Numbered from the stretch's first letter, positions 1 through 8,209 are shown. The stretch: 64,000 nt of DNA from Erwinia tracheiphila (GCF_021365465.1 NZ_CP089932.1:3844001-3908000); one strand, 5' to 3'. Made by a program: numbers and translations. Notes: generated from the letters alone by a model not told the origin.

Positions 1-212
1 GTATAGCTGAAATATTGCCGGGCAAAATTCGCTTCGGGAGAGCTGGCCCCCAGAAACTCATCAATCTGGCCACTGGCGAATTCCAGCACATCACCGGACG
101 GAATTTTTGCGTTTTGGGAAAATATGCGGCCCGTCAGTTTGCGCATCGGTACAGCAGACGCGCCAATGACCGCACTCGCAATGCTGACATAGCGTGTTTG
201 TTTGATTGGCAT
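1..212 (-). CDS. Phage tail-sheath-like protein, DUF3383 family (N-terminal part)
   Basis: The reverse strand reads from an ATG at 212 off the left edge of the window. The first 70 residues begin MPIKQTRYVSIASAVIG and continue through a segment with RKLTGRIF, IPSGDVLEFAS and ARQYFSY. This pattern of a short N-terminal strand, a Gly/Ala-rich stretch, a TGRIF-like block and a VLEF motif before an FSY-like end is how DUF3383 proteins of enteric prophages start. They are structural proteins thought to form a contractile-tail sheath or tube. Only the start is visible, so completeness cannot be judged. The gene points away from the IS4 remnant and is the leftmost sign of a prophage in this region. 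Confidence 0.7.
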   Translation of the reverse strand, partial: MPIKQTRYVSIASAVIGASAVPMRKLTGRIFSQNAKIPSGDVLEFASGQIDEFLGASSPEANFARQYFSY

Positions 213-350
213 GGTTAAACCTTAATTAAATGCGGTGAATATCAGGATAAAGCGCTTTTACTGCCGTGGTGTTTGGGAATATTTCGCGGTGGAATGTGAC
301 GTTAAAGTCAAACGAGGGGTTCTGTTCATAATCCCCCTGGTTAATGCTGG

Positions 351-1510
351 TCACTTAAGGTGACCAGCAACCTTTTTATCCGGATATTTCCTGCTCTTTA
401 CCCTCAACTCTCTCGGGTAACTTCGCTCTCTTCTACCCGGTAACACAAGCCATTTCGCCTGTTCATACAGGGTTCTCAGTTCTCCCGGCATTTTTCCCGG
501 CGAAGCCCAGGGCAGGGTTATCAGCATCCGGATTATTTCGCTTATCGCTCCACTGAAGCTCAGCTGAAGCTCAGCTGGTAAGGCAGGTAATCTCCTTTCA
601 GATGGAACGCCATCTGCACCATCTGATATCGCACCAGGTTATAAGCCAGCAGTACCCCCCATAGCTCCTGTCTCACCAGCTCCGGCAGGCGACTGCGTAA
701 TGTCCACCGGCTGTCCAGCATACCCTGCTTTGCTTCCCGGTAGCCCAGTTCTGTTTCCCAGCGGTGGCGATATAGCTCGCTGATATCTTTACCCGGATAG
801 CGATTCGGGTCTGTCAGTGACGTCAGCACCTGCCTCTCTTTACCGTCTACCCTGCGGGTCAGCAGTCTTGCCACCATTTCTTCCGGGACCCCTGGCCATT
901 GCTTCCTGGCTCGTGGACTGGTTTTCAGGCATATCAGTTCATCTCCACGCCCCAAACGGCGAACCACCTGATACTGTACGTGTTTTTTCAACGGCAACAA
1001 CCAGTGACGGTGTTCTCCTGCTGTCTGCCAGTGATGAAGCAGACCCATCGAATAAAATCCCTTATCGAACAGGGTGATACTGTTATTCGGGGTTTTCTCC
1101 GTCAGGTGTTCAGCCAGCCGCATTTCACTGACTTTTTCACTGTCGAATGCACTGGCGGCGATCAGATGGCTGCTCAGCTCCATCAGACAAACCATTCGCA
1201 CCTGAGGATAGCCGCCTTCGCCGTACTGGCTGCTGTGTTTACTGAAGACGGCTCTGTTTTCCGGCGTATCGGCGGTACGCCAGACCACGCCGTCGACAGC
1301 AAACAGATTCAGACCGTGCCATTTTGGATGTGCAGCCTGCTGATTCCAGTGCTGCTGTGTGATATCAAAAAGCTCCCGCACTGCATTTTCACCCAGAGTC
1401 TTACGGCGCTGAATGACAGCGCTGCGTGCGGTAAAAGGAGCTCCGGTCCGGTCAGTAATATCCATCAGATTGACGATTTCGGTCATCGGACGATCGCAAA
1501 AAATGGACAT
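351..1510 (-). pseudogene. IS4-family transposase (InsG-like), truncated and frameshifted
   Basis: The reading frame from 1510 to 560 follows E. coli IS4 InsG from its residue ~70 onward ([47 protein letters not shown]), including the catalytic Asp residues and the YREK-like motif of IS4 DDE transposases. The first ~70 residues are absent because IS91 sits upstream. Near the C-terminus an 11-bp tandem duplication (TGAAGCTCAGC at 554-564 and 565-575) creates a stop after YQLSFS. Removing one copy restores a frame of about 70 further residues (beginning SGAISEIIRMLITL) ending at the TGA at 351-353, exactly where IS4 proteins end. Both lesions make it non-functional. Confidence 0.88.
554..575. 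repeat. 11-bp tandem duplication that breaks the IS4 transposase
   Basis: TGAAGCTCAGC occurs twice head to tail. Because 11 is not a multiple of three it shifts the transposase frame and gives an immediate stop. Deleting one unit restores the full InsG-like C-terminus. Confidence 0.9.
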
Positions 1511-1628
1511 CCCAAGAACATAGCGCCCTTACAGGGCGAGCGTCACGGCTCTGCCGTTCCGAGGGTGTTCATGACCGGCTCACAGCTTTATACTCTGCGG
1601 TATGTTAATTTCTCAGGAAATCATTCAC

Positions 1629-2048
1629 ATGGCCCGTAGCAAAGCCCCCAGAAAGCGTAAACCCACGCCCTCGTCCCGACGCGCTATACCCGGATATCCT
1701 AAGCGTTTTCTGGTGTCCATTCCGCCCCGGAGCGATTATGACGACCCCGACGAGTTTTTTTACGACACTCCGCAGGATGCCATTCGTCACTGTGTCCACC
1801 TGGGGCCACAGTTTTTCCTCGATACACACTTCGACCCGCCTCTCGTCTGCATCATCCGCGGCTTTGAGCCGCCTGACTCACCCGACGGCGATGTCGTCCT
1901 TGAGTCCATGCCAGCCGATGTGTTTATTATCGCCACAGAATCCGGCATGCTGCCGGTGACCTTCGCTCCCTGGGATAAACACACCGACAACTGGGCCGAT
2001 GACTGTGACGACTGGCACTATAATACCGGTGCCACTGCAGAGCGATAA
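1629..2048 (+). CDS. IS91-family accessory protein
   Basis: A 139-residue protein starting MARSKAPRKRK, with a basic Ser/Pro-rich N-terminus and an acidic second half (DDPDEFF, SPDGDVV, DNWADDCDDW). The ATG at 1629 is preferred over the one at 1602 because AGGAA lies about 8 nt upstream. It ends 8 nt before the transposase gene, so the two are probably cotranscribed. Several IS91-type elements carry a small ORF of this size ahead of tnpA; its biochemical role is not settled. No catalytic motif is visible. Confidence 0.7.
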   Translation: MARSKAPRKRKPTPSSRRAIPGYPKRFLVSIPPRSDYDDPDEFFYDTPQDAIRHCVHLGPQFFLDTHFDPPLVCIIRGFEPPDSPDGDVVLESMPADVFIIATESGMLPVTFAPWDKHTDNWADDCDDWHYNTGATAER

Positions 2049-2056
2049 TCCGCCGC

Positions 2057-3271
2057 ATGTATATCCCGCGCCCGGCAAAACTGCTGTTCACCACTGATGA
2101 CGCCTGGAACCGGTATATGGATAAACACGGGGACACCCTCAGCCCCTGGACCGTACTCTGCGTCGAGCGCATGCTCGCCTGCGGCACTGCTGCCATGGGG
2201 GTGAAGCGATACTGCTGCGCCTCCCCGGACTGCACCCACACCCGCTTCTTCTGCCAGACCTGTAAATCAAAAGGCTGCAGCTCCTGCGGACATAAGGCCA
2301 CGGAGCAGTGGATTACAGAGCAACAGCAAATTCTGCCCGACTGCGACTGGCAGCATATCACCTTCACCATGCCCCATCTGCTGTGGCCCTTTTTCAACAA
2401 TAACTGGCCTCTGCTCAATGCCCTGTTCCGCGCAGCCACCCGCGCCATGCTCCGCTGGGCCAGAAAACAGGGTGTGGAAGTCGGTATCTTCTGCGCCCTG
2501 CACACCTACGGTCGCCAGCTCAACCAGCATCCCCACATTCATCTCTCCGTCACCCGCGGCGGGCTTGATATTAAACACGGCGTATGGCGCGACCTCTTCT
2601 TTAAAAAGCATGCCGTGGAGGAAATCTGGCGCGGAGCCGTCATCCGGCTGCTGCGCCACAGCTATGACCTGATTAACCCCGGCAGGCTGCCGGGGCTGGG
2701 GCATATCCACGACAAAAAACAGTGGCTGCGCTATCTGCAGGCGCAGTACGGGCGCCGCTGGAAGGTCCACTTCGCGAAGAAGACCCGGGGGGCCTGGCGG
2801 AGCGTCAAATATCTGGGCCGGTACCTGAAACGGCCCCCCGTGTCGGCGGCGAAGCTGAGGCACTACAGCGGCGGCGCGGTGGTGCACCACTATTACGACC
2901 ACCGTACGCAGCAGTACCGGCAGCAGACGCTGACGCAGGAAGATATGATCGGACGTTATATCAGCCATATCCCGGCGAAGCATTTTAAGATGGTGCGTTA
3001 TTACGGTTTTTTATCAAACCGTAAACGGGGTAGCCTGCTGCCGAAGGTGTATGAAGCCCTGGAGATGGAAGCGCGGAAAAAACCGGAGAAGCCCGGCTTC
3101 GCCGCGCTGATGAAAGAATTTCTGCGCACGGATCCGTACAAATGCATTCTGTGCGGCAACCGACTGCGCTTCAGCAGTGCGCAGGCCGGGAGGCACGCGT
3201 CGGAGTTGGTGGCAGAAAGACTGCATAACATCGACCGGAAACGATGGCTTCTGGCACAGACTGCGGGATAA
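2057..3271 (+). CDS. IS91-family Y2 transposase
   Basis: This 404-residue protein catalyses rolling-circle-type transposition. The N-terminal quarter holds a Cys-rich zinc-binding segment (CCASPDC, CQTCKSKGCSSCGH, residues ~53-79). The HUH metal-binding motif is HPHIH (His160 and His162). The paired catalytic tyrosines are in KYLGRYLKRPP (Tyr252 and Tyr256), the YxxxY spacing typical of IS91. A conserved YYGFLSNRKRG block and a C-terminal CILCGNRL pair follow. Length and all motifs are intact, so this copy may be active. It directly follows the accessory gene and lies 60 bp from the inferred right (origin) end. Confidence 0.93.
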   Translation: MYIPRPAKLLFTTDDAWNRYMDKHGDTLSPWTVLCVERMLACGTAAMGVKRYCCASPDCTHTRFFCQTCKSKGCSSCGHKATEQWITEQQQILPDCDWQHITFTMPHLLWPFFNNNWPLLNALFRAATRAMLRWARKQGVEVGIFCALHTYGRQLNQHPHIHLSVTRGGLDIKHGVWRDLFFKKHAVEEIWRGAVIRLLRHSYDLINPGRLPGLGHIHDKKQWLRYLQAQYGRRWKVHFAKKTRGAWRSVKYLGRYLKRPPVSAAKLRHYSGGAVVHHYYDHRTQQYRQQTLTQEDMIGRYISHIPAKHFKMVRYYGFLSNRKRGSLLPKVYEALEMEARKKPEKPGFAALMKEFLRTDPYKCILCGNRLRFSSAQAGRHASELVAERLHNIDRKRWLLAQTAG

Positions 3272-3334
3272 GTGCGTCTGAAAAACAGCTTTCAGGTTAA
3301 AAACGCGCCGCAAATGCCATTTTATGACCATAAC

Positions 3335-3565
3335 GTTCCCGATGGCACATCATTACTGCATTACAGACACTGCTGCTCATGGTCAGGAAATTTTTAAAAC
3401 GATGATTCAGTTTCCTAACCATGAACTTTATTCCGCTATTGCCAGGCTGCAGGAACACACCACGTTGGTTTATCGGGTGTTCTGTGTGCCAGAAAAGAGT
3501 GACGCCCGCGAGTGTGCAGCTCCGGGCACCGTAGCGAATAAATCATTGTGTATGGAGAAATCCGC
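3335..3565 (+). other. Prophage-derived stretch with no confident gene
   Basis: Between the IS91 right end and the next small gene there is one possible 55-residue frame (ATG at 3402, beginning MIQFPNHELYSAIARL) with no convincing ribosome-binding site and no family I recognise. The DNA continues smoothly into the phage genes downstream, so it is probably prophage leader sequence. Confidence 0.4.
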
Positions 3566-3754
3566 ATGAGCAATTTAACCGCAAATTACCAGCGTTCGCA
3601 ACTCCGTGCGCTGCCGGTTCGTGGTGGCAAAGGCGAGGTCACGTATTGCTATGCCGTAAGAGTACTTGGTGGCTGGTCATCGGTGAACCACAGCTTTACC
3701 GAGTGGGCTGTGGGGGACTTTCGTCAACAGCGACAGGAGGCGACAAATGAATAA
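3566..3754 (+). CDS. Small phage protein, unknown function
   Basis: A 62-residue protein ([21 protein letters not shown]...) starts at 3566 behind GGAGAAATCCGC. It overlaps the start of the following Rha-family gene by 8 nt, as is usual in compact phage operons. It contains a central Gly/aromatic-rich segment ([19 protein letters not shown]) and no transmembrane segment. I do not recognise a family. Its position before a Rha regulator suggests a gene of the lambdoid-type early region. Confidence 0.55.
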   Translation: MSNLTANYQRSQLRALPVRGGKGEVTYCYAVRVLGGWSSVNHSFTEWAVGDFRQQRQEATNE

Positions 3755-4531
3755 TTTACCCGCAACCGGGATCATTATGACCAGCCTGGAGCTGGTGGAC
3801 TATATCAACGCTGAGCGTGAGTCGAAAGCGATCGCCGCCGGAACTGTATTTCCGAGCAAAGGGCACTCCAAGCTCCGCCATGATCAATTCCTGGCAAAGG
3901 TGCCTAAAGTTTTGGGTGAGTGTATCGACGGCTCCGGGCGTACCTTACCCTGCTATTACCTGACGAAACGTGAAGCCTGCCTGATGGCAATGAGCTACAG
4001 CTACGAGCTGCAGACAAAAGTGTTCGATCGCATGACCGCGCTCGAGCAGGCCAACGTGCCTGTTCCGCAAATCCCGGCAAATAAGAGTGACCAGATTCAG
4101 GCTGGTTTGTTAATCGTGGAGTCTGCTACCAGGCTTCTTAATCTCTCTCAGTCATCACGCTTGGGGGCATTGCAGGAGCTGGCGGGGCTGCCAGCGCTAA
4201 TGCCGGTATATGCCATTGATGCGCCTTCTGATGCTGTTGACGGCTCCAGTAGGCTAACAGCGGCGATCACCACGCTGTTGAAGCTGAACAGCAGCACTAT
4301 GAGCGCTCCTGTTGCTTATCGCATCCTTGAGCGCTTGCGGATTGTCGAGCGTAAAAACCGGCCAAGCACCCGCCACGGTGAAAAATATTTCTGGTCGATC
4401 ACTACCAGCGGCCTGCGATTCGGGAAAATATCACCTCTCCAAATAACCCGCAGGAAACGCAGCCTCATTTCTATGAAACTCGATTCCCTGATCTTCTGCA
4501 GCGCATCTACGACGAGTGGAGGCGAGGCTAA
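3747..4531 (+). pseudogene. Rha-family phage regulatory protein, C-terminal frameshift
   Basis: The start at 3747 follows a strong CAGGAGG. Residues ~1-110 match Rha-type phage regulators: SLELVDYINAERESKA, FLAKVPKVLGE, a Cys-Tyr segment and KREACLMAMSYSYELQ. These proteins act in prophage regulation or antirepression. The frame runs to 4541, but after YFWSIT the sequence becomes basic and unconvincing. In the next frame, from about 4424, a natural tail (ENITSPNNPQE ... YDEWRRG) ends at TAA 4529-4531, two bases before the next gene. The simplest explanation is loss of one base in the GGGAAAA run near 4424. The altered tail may not abolish N-terminal function. Confidence 0.75.
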
Positions 4532-4533
4532 CG

Positions 4534-4710
4534 ATGGATAACTACCCGGATATCGGCAGTCGCTGGCGGGATCAGCGCGGCCACATAGTCATTATTGTCG
4601 ATCTCGATATCGAAAATCAGAAAGTTGTTTATTGACGCCCAGGATATGAGTGGGAGTGTGCAGCTCCGCTAATCATCTTCCGGGCCAGATTCAGGAGGAT
4701 AGACAAGTGA
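4534..4710 (+). pseudogene. DUF4222 phage protein with in-frame stop
   Basis: ATG at 4534 opens MDNYPDIGSRWRDQRGHIV and reaches VVY before TGA at about 4633. Reading through that codon in the same frame gives RPGYEWECAAPLIIF and ends with FRRIDK at TGA 4708-4710. Together these make the ~58-residue DUF4222 protein found in many lambdoid prophages (IGSRWRD start, GYEW...APL centre). One substitution, most easily CGA to TGA, explains the stop. It starts 2 nt after the restored end of the Rha gene, so the two were one operon. Confidence 0.78.
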
Positions 4711-4847
4711 TGGAGAAAATGAGAAGCGGCACCATGCAGGGCGCCGCAGAAAATCAGATTTTTACGTGTACTAGCTCAGACCTGATCTGACAGTTACCGG
4801 TTATTTATGGGTCTTCCCCTGTTGTGGTGGCGCACACTGCCAATCAA

Positions 4848-4853
4848 GTATAA
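4848..4853 (+). promoter_or_regulatory. Candidate -10 box ahead of the effector gene
   Basis: A perfect TATAAT lies about 36 nt upstream of the effector start, inside the ISL3 left end. I see no good -35 at 17 bp and no Hrp-box-like pair, so promoter activity is only suggested. Confidence 0.35.
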
Positions 4854-4888
4854 TCCTCTTGACTTGCGCTTATCCTCAGGAGGTCTTA

Positions 4889-5596
4889 ATGCGCCCTACA
4901 TCCCTTAACCTGACATTACCTTCGTTACCTCTACCCTCATCTTCGAATTCAATTTCAGCCACAGACATTCAATCTCTTGTAAAAATATCGGGTGTGCGCT
5001 GGGTGAAAAACAACCAACAACTCTGTTTCCACGGGACTGACCTTAAAATCTACAAGCATCTTGAAGCTGCTCTCGATAAGATCGAATCCACAGACACTGG
5101 ACGTACTCTTTTGAACTGTATTGAATTAACATCCCGACTCAAATCAGAAAAACTGGCAATACATCTCGATTCTGCTGAGTTAGGGGTGATAGCACACTGC
5201 AATACGGATGCTGAAAACTCCCGAGGAACTGGCTCCGACTTTCACTGTAATCTGAATGCAGTTGAATATCCCTGCGCACAAGGAATTAGCCTGGTAGACT
5301 TTCATGCGTGCATTGTTTTCCATGAACTTCTCCACGTTTTCCACAATTTAAATGGAGAGCGCCTGAAAGTTGAGAGTTCTCAACCAGAATTACAAACACA
5401 CTCCCCACTTTTACTCGAAGAAGCCAGGACTGTTGGGTTGGGTGCTTTTTCTGAAGAAGTTCTTTCAGAAAATAAATTTCGTGAAGAGATTGGGATGCCC
5501 CGCAGAACATTCTACCCGCACGATTCATCTCTCATTCATGATGACAATACAGTGACTCAGGGATTCCAGCGGAAAAAACTACATCCGTTACTTTAG
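4889..5596 (+). CDS. nleD: NleD-family zinc metalloprotease type III effector
   Basis: A 235-residue protein. The ATG at 4889 is chosen because a perfect AGGAGG (4878-4883) lies 5 nt upstream; the in-frame ATG at 4859 has none. The zinc-protease motif HELLH is at residues 145-149, followed by the acidic EEARTVGLG segment that supplies the third metal ligand in this M91-like family. The text closely matches my memory of enterohaemorrhagic E. coli NleD (MRPTSLNLTLPSLPLPSSS start, HELLHVFHNLNGER, EEIGMPRRTFYPHDSS). NleD is a type III-secreted protease that cleaves host MAP kinases JNK and p38; plant-pathogen HopH1/HopAP1 are relatives. The Ser/Pro-rich N-terminus suits a secretion signal. No inactivating change is visible. 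The gene ends 33 nt before the ISL3 transposase. Confidence 0.9.
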   Translation: MRPTSLNLTLPSLPLPSSSNSISATDIQSLVKISGVRWVKNNQQLCFHGTDLKIYKHLEAALDKIESTDTGRTLLNCIELTSRLKSEKLAIHLDSAELGVIAHCNTDAENSRGTGSDFHCNLNAVEYPCAQGISLVDFHACIVFHELLHVFHNLNGERLKVESSQPELQTHSPLLLEEARTVGLGAFSEEVLSENKFREEIGMPRRTFYPHDSSLIHDDNTVTQGFQRKKLHPLL

Positions 5597-5629
5597 CTAC
5601 GTTGCTTATATGAGGACTCATCTGCATAT

Positions 5630-6850
5630 ATGGATGAAAAATCGCTATACGCCCACATTCTCAACCTGTCCGCCCCGTGGCAGGTTGAATCACTTTCCCT
5701 TGATGAAAATACTGGCTCTGTCACCGTTGTTGTCGGGATCGCCAAAAATTCACTGCTAATCTGCCCGACATGCAGGCAGCAATGCCCTGTTCACGATCAC
5801 CGCCACCGCAAATGGCGTCATCTTGATACCTGCCAGTTCATGACTGTCGTTGAGGCGAATGTCCCCCGGGTCATGTGTCCAGACCATGGATGCCAGACGT
5901 TACCTGTTCCGTGGGCCGGAGCTGGTAGCCGATATACGTTATTGTTCGAATCATTCATCCTTTCCTGGCTGAAAATTAGCACGGTTGATGCGGTAAGAAA
6001 GCAACTTAAGCTTAGCTGGAATGCCGTTGACGGCATTATGACCCGGGCAGTTAAACGTGGTCTTGCGCGAATAAAAAAGCCGCTATCAGCCCGGCATATG
6101 AATGTGGACGAAGTTGCGTTCAAAAAAGGGCACCGGTACATCACAGTGATATCAGATCGTGAGGGACGAGCGCTGGCATTAACGGATGATCGGGGAACAG
6201 AAAGTCTTGCCAGCTATCTTCGCACCCTCACCGACAGTCAGCTGCAGGCAGTCAAAACGTTCTCAATGGATATGAATGCCGGATATATCAGAGCGGCACG
6301 CATCCATCTTCCGGGCGCCGTAGAGAAAATAGCCTTTGACCGCTTCCATGTGGCAAAACAGCTGGGTGAAATCGTTGATAAGACACGGCAGAACGAACAT
6401 CCCCGACTTCCGGTTGACAGCCGCCGTCAGGCAAAAGGAACCCGCTTCCTGTGGCAATACAGTGACAAATGGATGACAGAGCCCCGACAGGAAAAACTGG
6501 CATGGCTGAGAGAACAGATGCAACTGACCAGCCAGTGCTGGACACTGAAAGAGCTGGCGAAAGATATCTGGAACCGCCCCTGGAGTGACAAACGACGTGC
6601 AGACTGGTTGCAGTGGATAGCACTGGCGAAAAGTTGCGATGTGCCGGTAATGAGAAATATGGCAGGAACCATCACAAAAAGGCTGTACGGAATACTTAAC
6701 GCCATGCGGTACAGCGTCTCAAATGGTAATGCCGAAGCGCTGAACAGCAAAATAAGGCTGCTGAGGATAAAGGCCAGAGGCTATCGAAACCGGGAGCGAT
6801 TTAAACTGGGGGTGATGTTCCATTACGGGAAGCTGGATATGACGTTCTGA
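5630..6850 (+). CDS. ISL3-family transposase
   Basis: A 406-residue DDE transposase. The N-terminus contains the ISL3 zinc-binding region (CPTCRQQCPVHDHRHRKWRHLD, then a second CPDHGC pair). The catalytic domain shows MNVDEVAFKKGHRYITV (first Asp), FSMDMNAGYIRA with FDRFHVAKQ (second Asp region) and NAEALNSKIRLLRIKARGYRN (Glu). Length is normal and no stop or frameshift is seen. It ends 27 bp from the right inverted repeat. It probably mobilises the whole element, including the nleD cargo. Confidence 0.95.
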   Translation: MDEKSLYAHILNLSAPWQVESLSLDENTGSVTVVVGIAKNSLLICPTCRQQCPVHDHRHRKWRHLDTCQFMTVVEANVPRVMCPDHGCQTLPVPWAGAGSRYTLLFESFILSWLKISTVDAVRKQLKLSWNAVDGIMTRAVKRGLARIKKPLSARHMNVDEVAFKKGHRYITVISDREGRALALTDDRGTESLASYLRTLTDSQLQAVKTFSMDMNAGYIRAARIHLPGAVEKIAFDRFHVAKQLGEIVDKTRQNEHPRLPVDSRRQAKGTRFLWQYSDKWMTEPRQEKLAWLREQMQLTSQCWTLKELAKDIWNRPWSDKRRADWLQWIALAKSCDVPVMRNMAGTITKRLYGILNAMRYSVSNGNAEALNSKIRLLRIKARGYRNRERFKLGVMFHYGKLDMTF

Positions 6851-6901
6851 TCCTCCCACCATGATTGGGGAAGACCCTTATTTATACAGGTGTCTGTCAG
6901 A

Positions 6902-7942
6902 TTACATCCGGTTCAGATCCTTTTCTGCCCAGACCCGTTTTCCATCAGGTAACGTGGCCACTGGCGTTCGCCCGCAGCACATTTTTCCCTGATGAGTTCG
7001 CTCATTATTGTCATGCCACAACCCGTTGTCCAGATCTGCCTGCAGGCTCTCCAGGTCCCCATATCACTTCTTGCGGAACGTAACCTGATAAAAATCCTGC
7101 AAAATCGTTTTATGGAAGCGCTCGCAGATGCCGTTCGTCTGCGGAGACATCGCCTTCGTTTTTGTATGGTCGATATCGTTGATGGACAGATAAAGCTGGT
7201 AATCATGCTGCTCCACCTTACCACAGTACTCCGTTCCCCTGTCGGTCAGTATTCTCAGCATCGGCAGCCCCTGAGCCTCACAGAACGGCAGTACGCGATC
7301 ATTTAGCAGGTCGGCGGCAGTGATCGGTGTTTTACTCGTATACCGCTTGCAGTGTGCCACTTTCGAGTACGTATCCACGAACGTCTGCGGGTAGATACGG
7401 CCCACCCCTTTCAGATTGCCAACGTAGAAGGTGTCCTGCGACCCGGGATAACCCGGATGAGCCGTCTCGATTTCGCCGCTGGCCTCATCATCATGCGCCT
7501 TTTTCTCCAGCGCGGCGATTTGGGCATCGGTAAGCACGATGCCTTCTCTGGCAACTTTTTCCTCAAGCACCTTCAGGCGTTTACGGAAGTTCTCCAGATC
7601 GTGCCGTTGCCAGATGGCGCGCACGCCGCTGCCGGAGGTAAACACGCCTTTTTTACGCAGCTCATCACTGGTCCGGTGCTGCCCGGGGGCCGGGAACTCA
7701 ACGGTATATTCAACAACCGCGCGTTCAGTGGCTTCGTCGGCGCGGTTCTTGAGGTTGGACCCCCGGCTGTTCTGGTTAACCAGCGCGTCAATGCCGCCTT
7801 CAGCAGCCAGTTCCTGATAACGGTAGAAGGTGTCGCGTGACACGCCCGTGCTCTTGCAGGCTGTTCAGACGTTACCGGGTTATTCGGCGAGATTGAGCAG
7901 GCCGGCTTTGTGTTTGATGATGGGATTGTGAGTATCAAGCAT
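6902..7942 (-). pseudogene. IS481-family transposase, copy 1, three nonsense codons
   Basis: The full-length frame starts at ATG 7942 (MLDTHNPIIKHKAGLLNLAE), meets TAA after LAE, then a TGA at GNV*TACKS, continues through MSRDTFYRYQEL (7843) and the DDE core (VDTYSKVAHCKRY, ILTDRGTEYCG, SPQTNGICERFHKTI), and meets TGA after TFRKK (7064). It finally ends at TAA 6902-6904 after a typical IS481 tail (NNERTHQGKMCCGRTP). The central 259 residues are open and keep the catalytic Asp-Asp-Glu. The TAA and the last TGA are shared with copy 2. Its promoter-distal part is separated from the element end by ISL3. Confidence 0.85.
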
Positions 7943-8020
7943 GGGGGTGACCTCGTGTTTTGTATAAGGATTAGACACCCATATCAAAACCGGTAACTCT
8001 CAACCTTTCAAGGTCCAGTG

Positions 8021-8206
8021 TCAGATCAAGTCGCGACTAATACATTTTACGTCAGCAGGGGTATGCCGCTTAAGCCAGTCTTTGAGTGCTGCATCCATGC
8101 GTGTCTGCCAGCCTTCGCCTGTGGACTGGAATGCTTCAATGACTTCATCTGAAAACTCAATCGTGAGTTCTATTCGGTCGTCGTCCACTCTCTCGTTGGA
8201 TGACAT
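8021..8206 (-). CDS. BrnA-like antitoxin, C-terminus altered by IS481
   Basis: A 61-residue protein (MSSNERVDDDRIELTIEFSDEVIEAFQ ... MDAALKDWLKRHTPADV) resembles BrnA/DUF4415 antitoxins: a beta-strand plus helix-turn-helix of ribbon-helix-helix type, with the WQTRMDAALKDWL signature. It begins 3 nt downstream of the TumA-like gene, so it is the third gene of that operon; no BrnT toxin is present. IS481 copy 1 inserted at the last codons. Rejoining the target duplication restores ...ADVKI and a stop, whereas the present reading adds six IS-encoded residues (CISRDLI ending). The DNA-binding fold should be unaffected. Confidence 0.72.
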   Translation of the reverse strand: MSSNERVDDDRIELTIEFSDEVIEAFQSTGEGWQTRMDAALKDWLKRHTPADVKCISRDLI

Positions 8207-8209
8207 GGT

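Larger units (their letters stand above)
342..1519 (-). mobile_element. IS4-family insertion sequence, 5' end replaced by IS91
   Basis: The right terminus is recognisable: TAATGCTGGTCACTTAAGG at 342-360 matches the remembered IS4 end (TAATGCCGATCAGTTAAGG) at most positions. It is part of a perfect 25-bp palindrome at 345-369 that overlaps the transposase stop codon. The other end of the element is missing. Coding similarity to IS4 InsG stops abruptly at about 1519, where an IS91-like element begins, and the lost N-terminal part does not reappear beyond the IS91 copy. This is therefore a partial, immobile remnant. Confidence 0.8.
1520..3334 (+). mobile_element. IS91-family element (HUH/Y2 transposase)
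   Basis: Two consecutive plus-strand genes (small accessory ORF and Y2 transposase) are flanked by GAAC at 1516-1519 on the left and GTTC at 3335-3338 on the right, the tetranucleotides used by IS91-type rolling-circle elements. A length of about 1815 bp agrees with the ~1.8 kb typical of the family. A small inverted repeat (GCCCTTACAGGGC) lies just inside the left end. No target duplication is expected. The left end abuts IS4 coding sequence but the right flank is unrelated prophage DNA, so sequence was lost at or after insertion. Exact ends are inferred. Confidence 0.75.
4809..6877 (+). mobile_element. ISL3-family element carrying a type III effector gene
   Basis: The element starts GGGTCTTCCCC (4809) and ends GGGGAAGACCC (6877); the repeats extend imperfectly to ~22 bp (TGGTGG shared inside). 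It is bounded by a perfect 8-bp duplication TTATTTAT (4801-4808 and 6878-6885), the target size known for ISL3. Inside are an nleD-like gene and the ISL3 transposase, both on the plus strand. The effector is therefore passenger cargo between the terminal repeats and moves with the element. Intact repeats and duplication indicate a recent insertion into IS481. Confidence 0.93.
4767..8044 (-). mobile_element. IS481-family element, copy 1, interrupted by ISL3
   Basis: The ends are 26-bp imperfect inverted repeats starting TGTACTAG (4767) and, on the other strand, TGTATTAG (8044), both running into TGATCTGACA. A 7-bp target duplication TTTTACG flanks them (4760-4766 and 8045-8051). Subtracting the ISL3 insertion and its duplicated 8 bp leaves 1201 bp, the same size as copy 2 (1200 bp). 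Closing the element at its target restores the natural C-terminus of the BrnA-like gene on the right, which confirms the boundaries. Confidence 0.92.

Noticed and set aside
15..218. Plus-strand frame over the DUF3383 start
   Set aside because: It is the antisense shadow of a recognisable phage protein.
2267..2983. Long minus-strand frame opposite the IS91 transposase
   Set aside because: Composition is that of an antisense shadow; the plus strand has all catalytic motifs.
4710..4787. Possible small gene MEKMRSGTMQGAAENQ after DUF4222
   Set aside because: It runs into IS481 and, in the restored target, converges on the BrnA-like gene; nothing supports it.
4809..4860. Hrp-box promoter for the nleD-like gene
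   Set aside because: No GGAACC-N15/16-CCAC pair is present upstream; only a TATAAT box.
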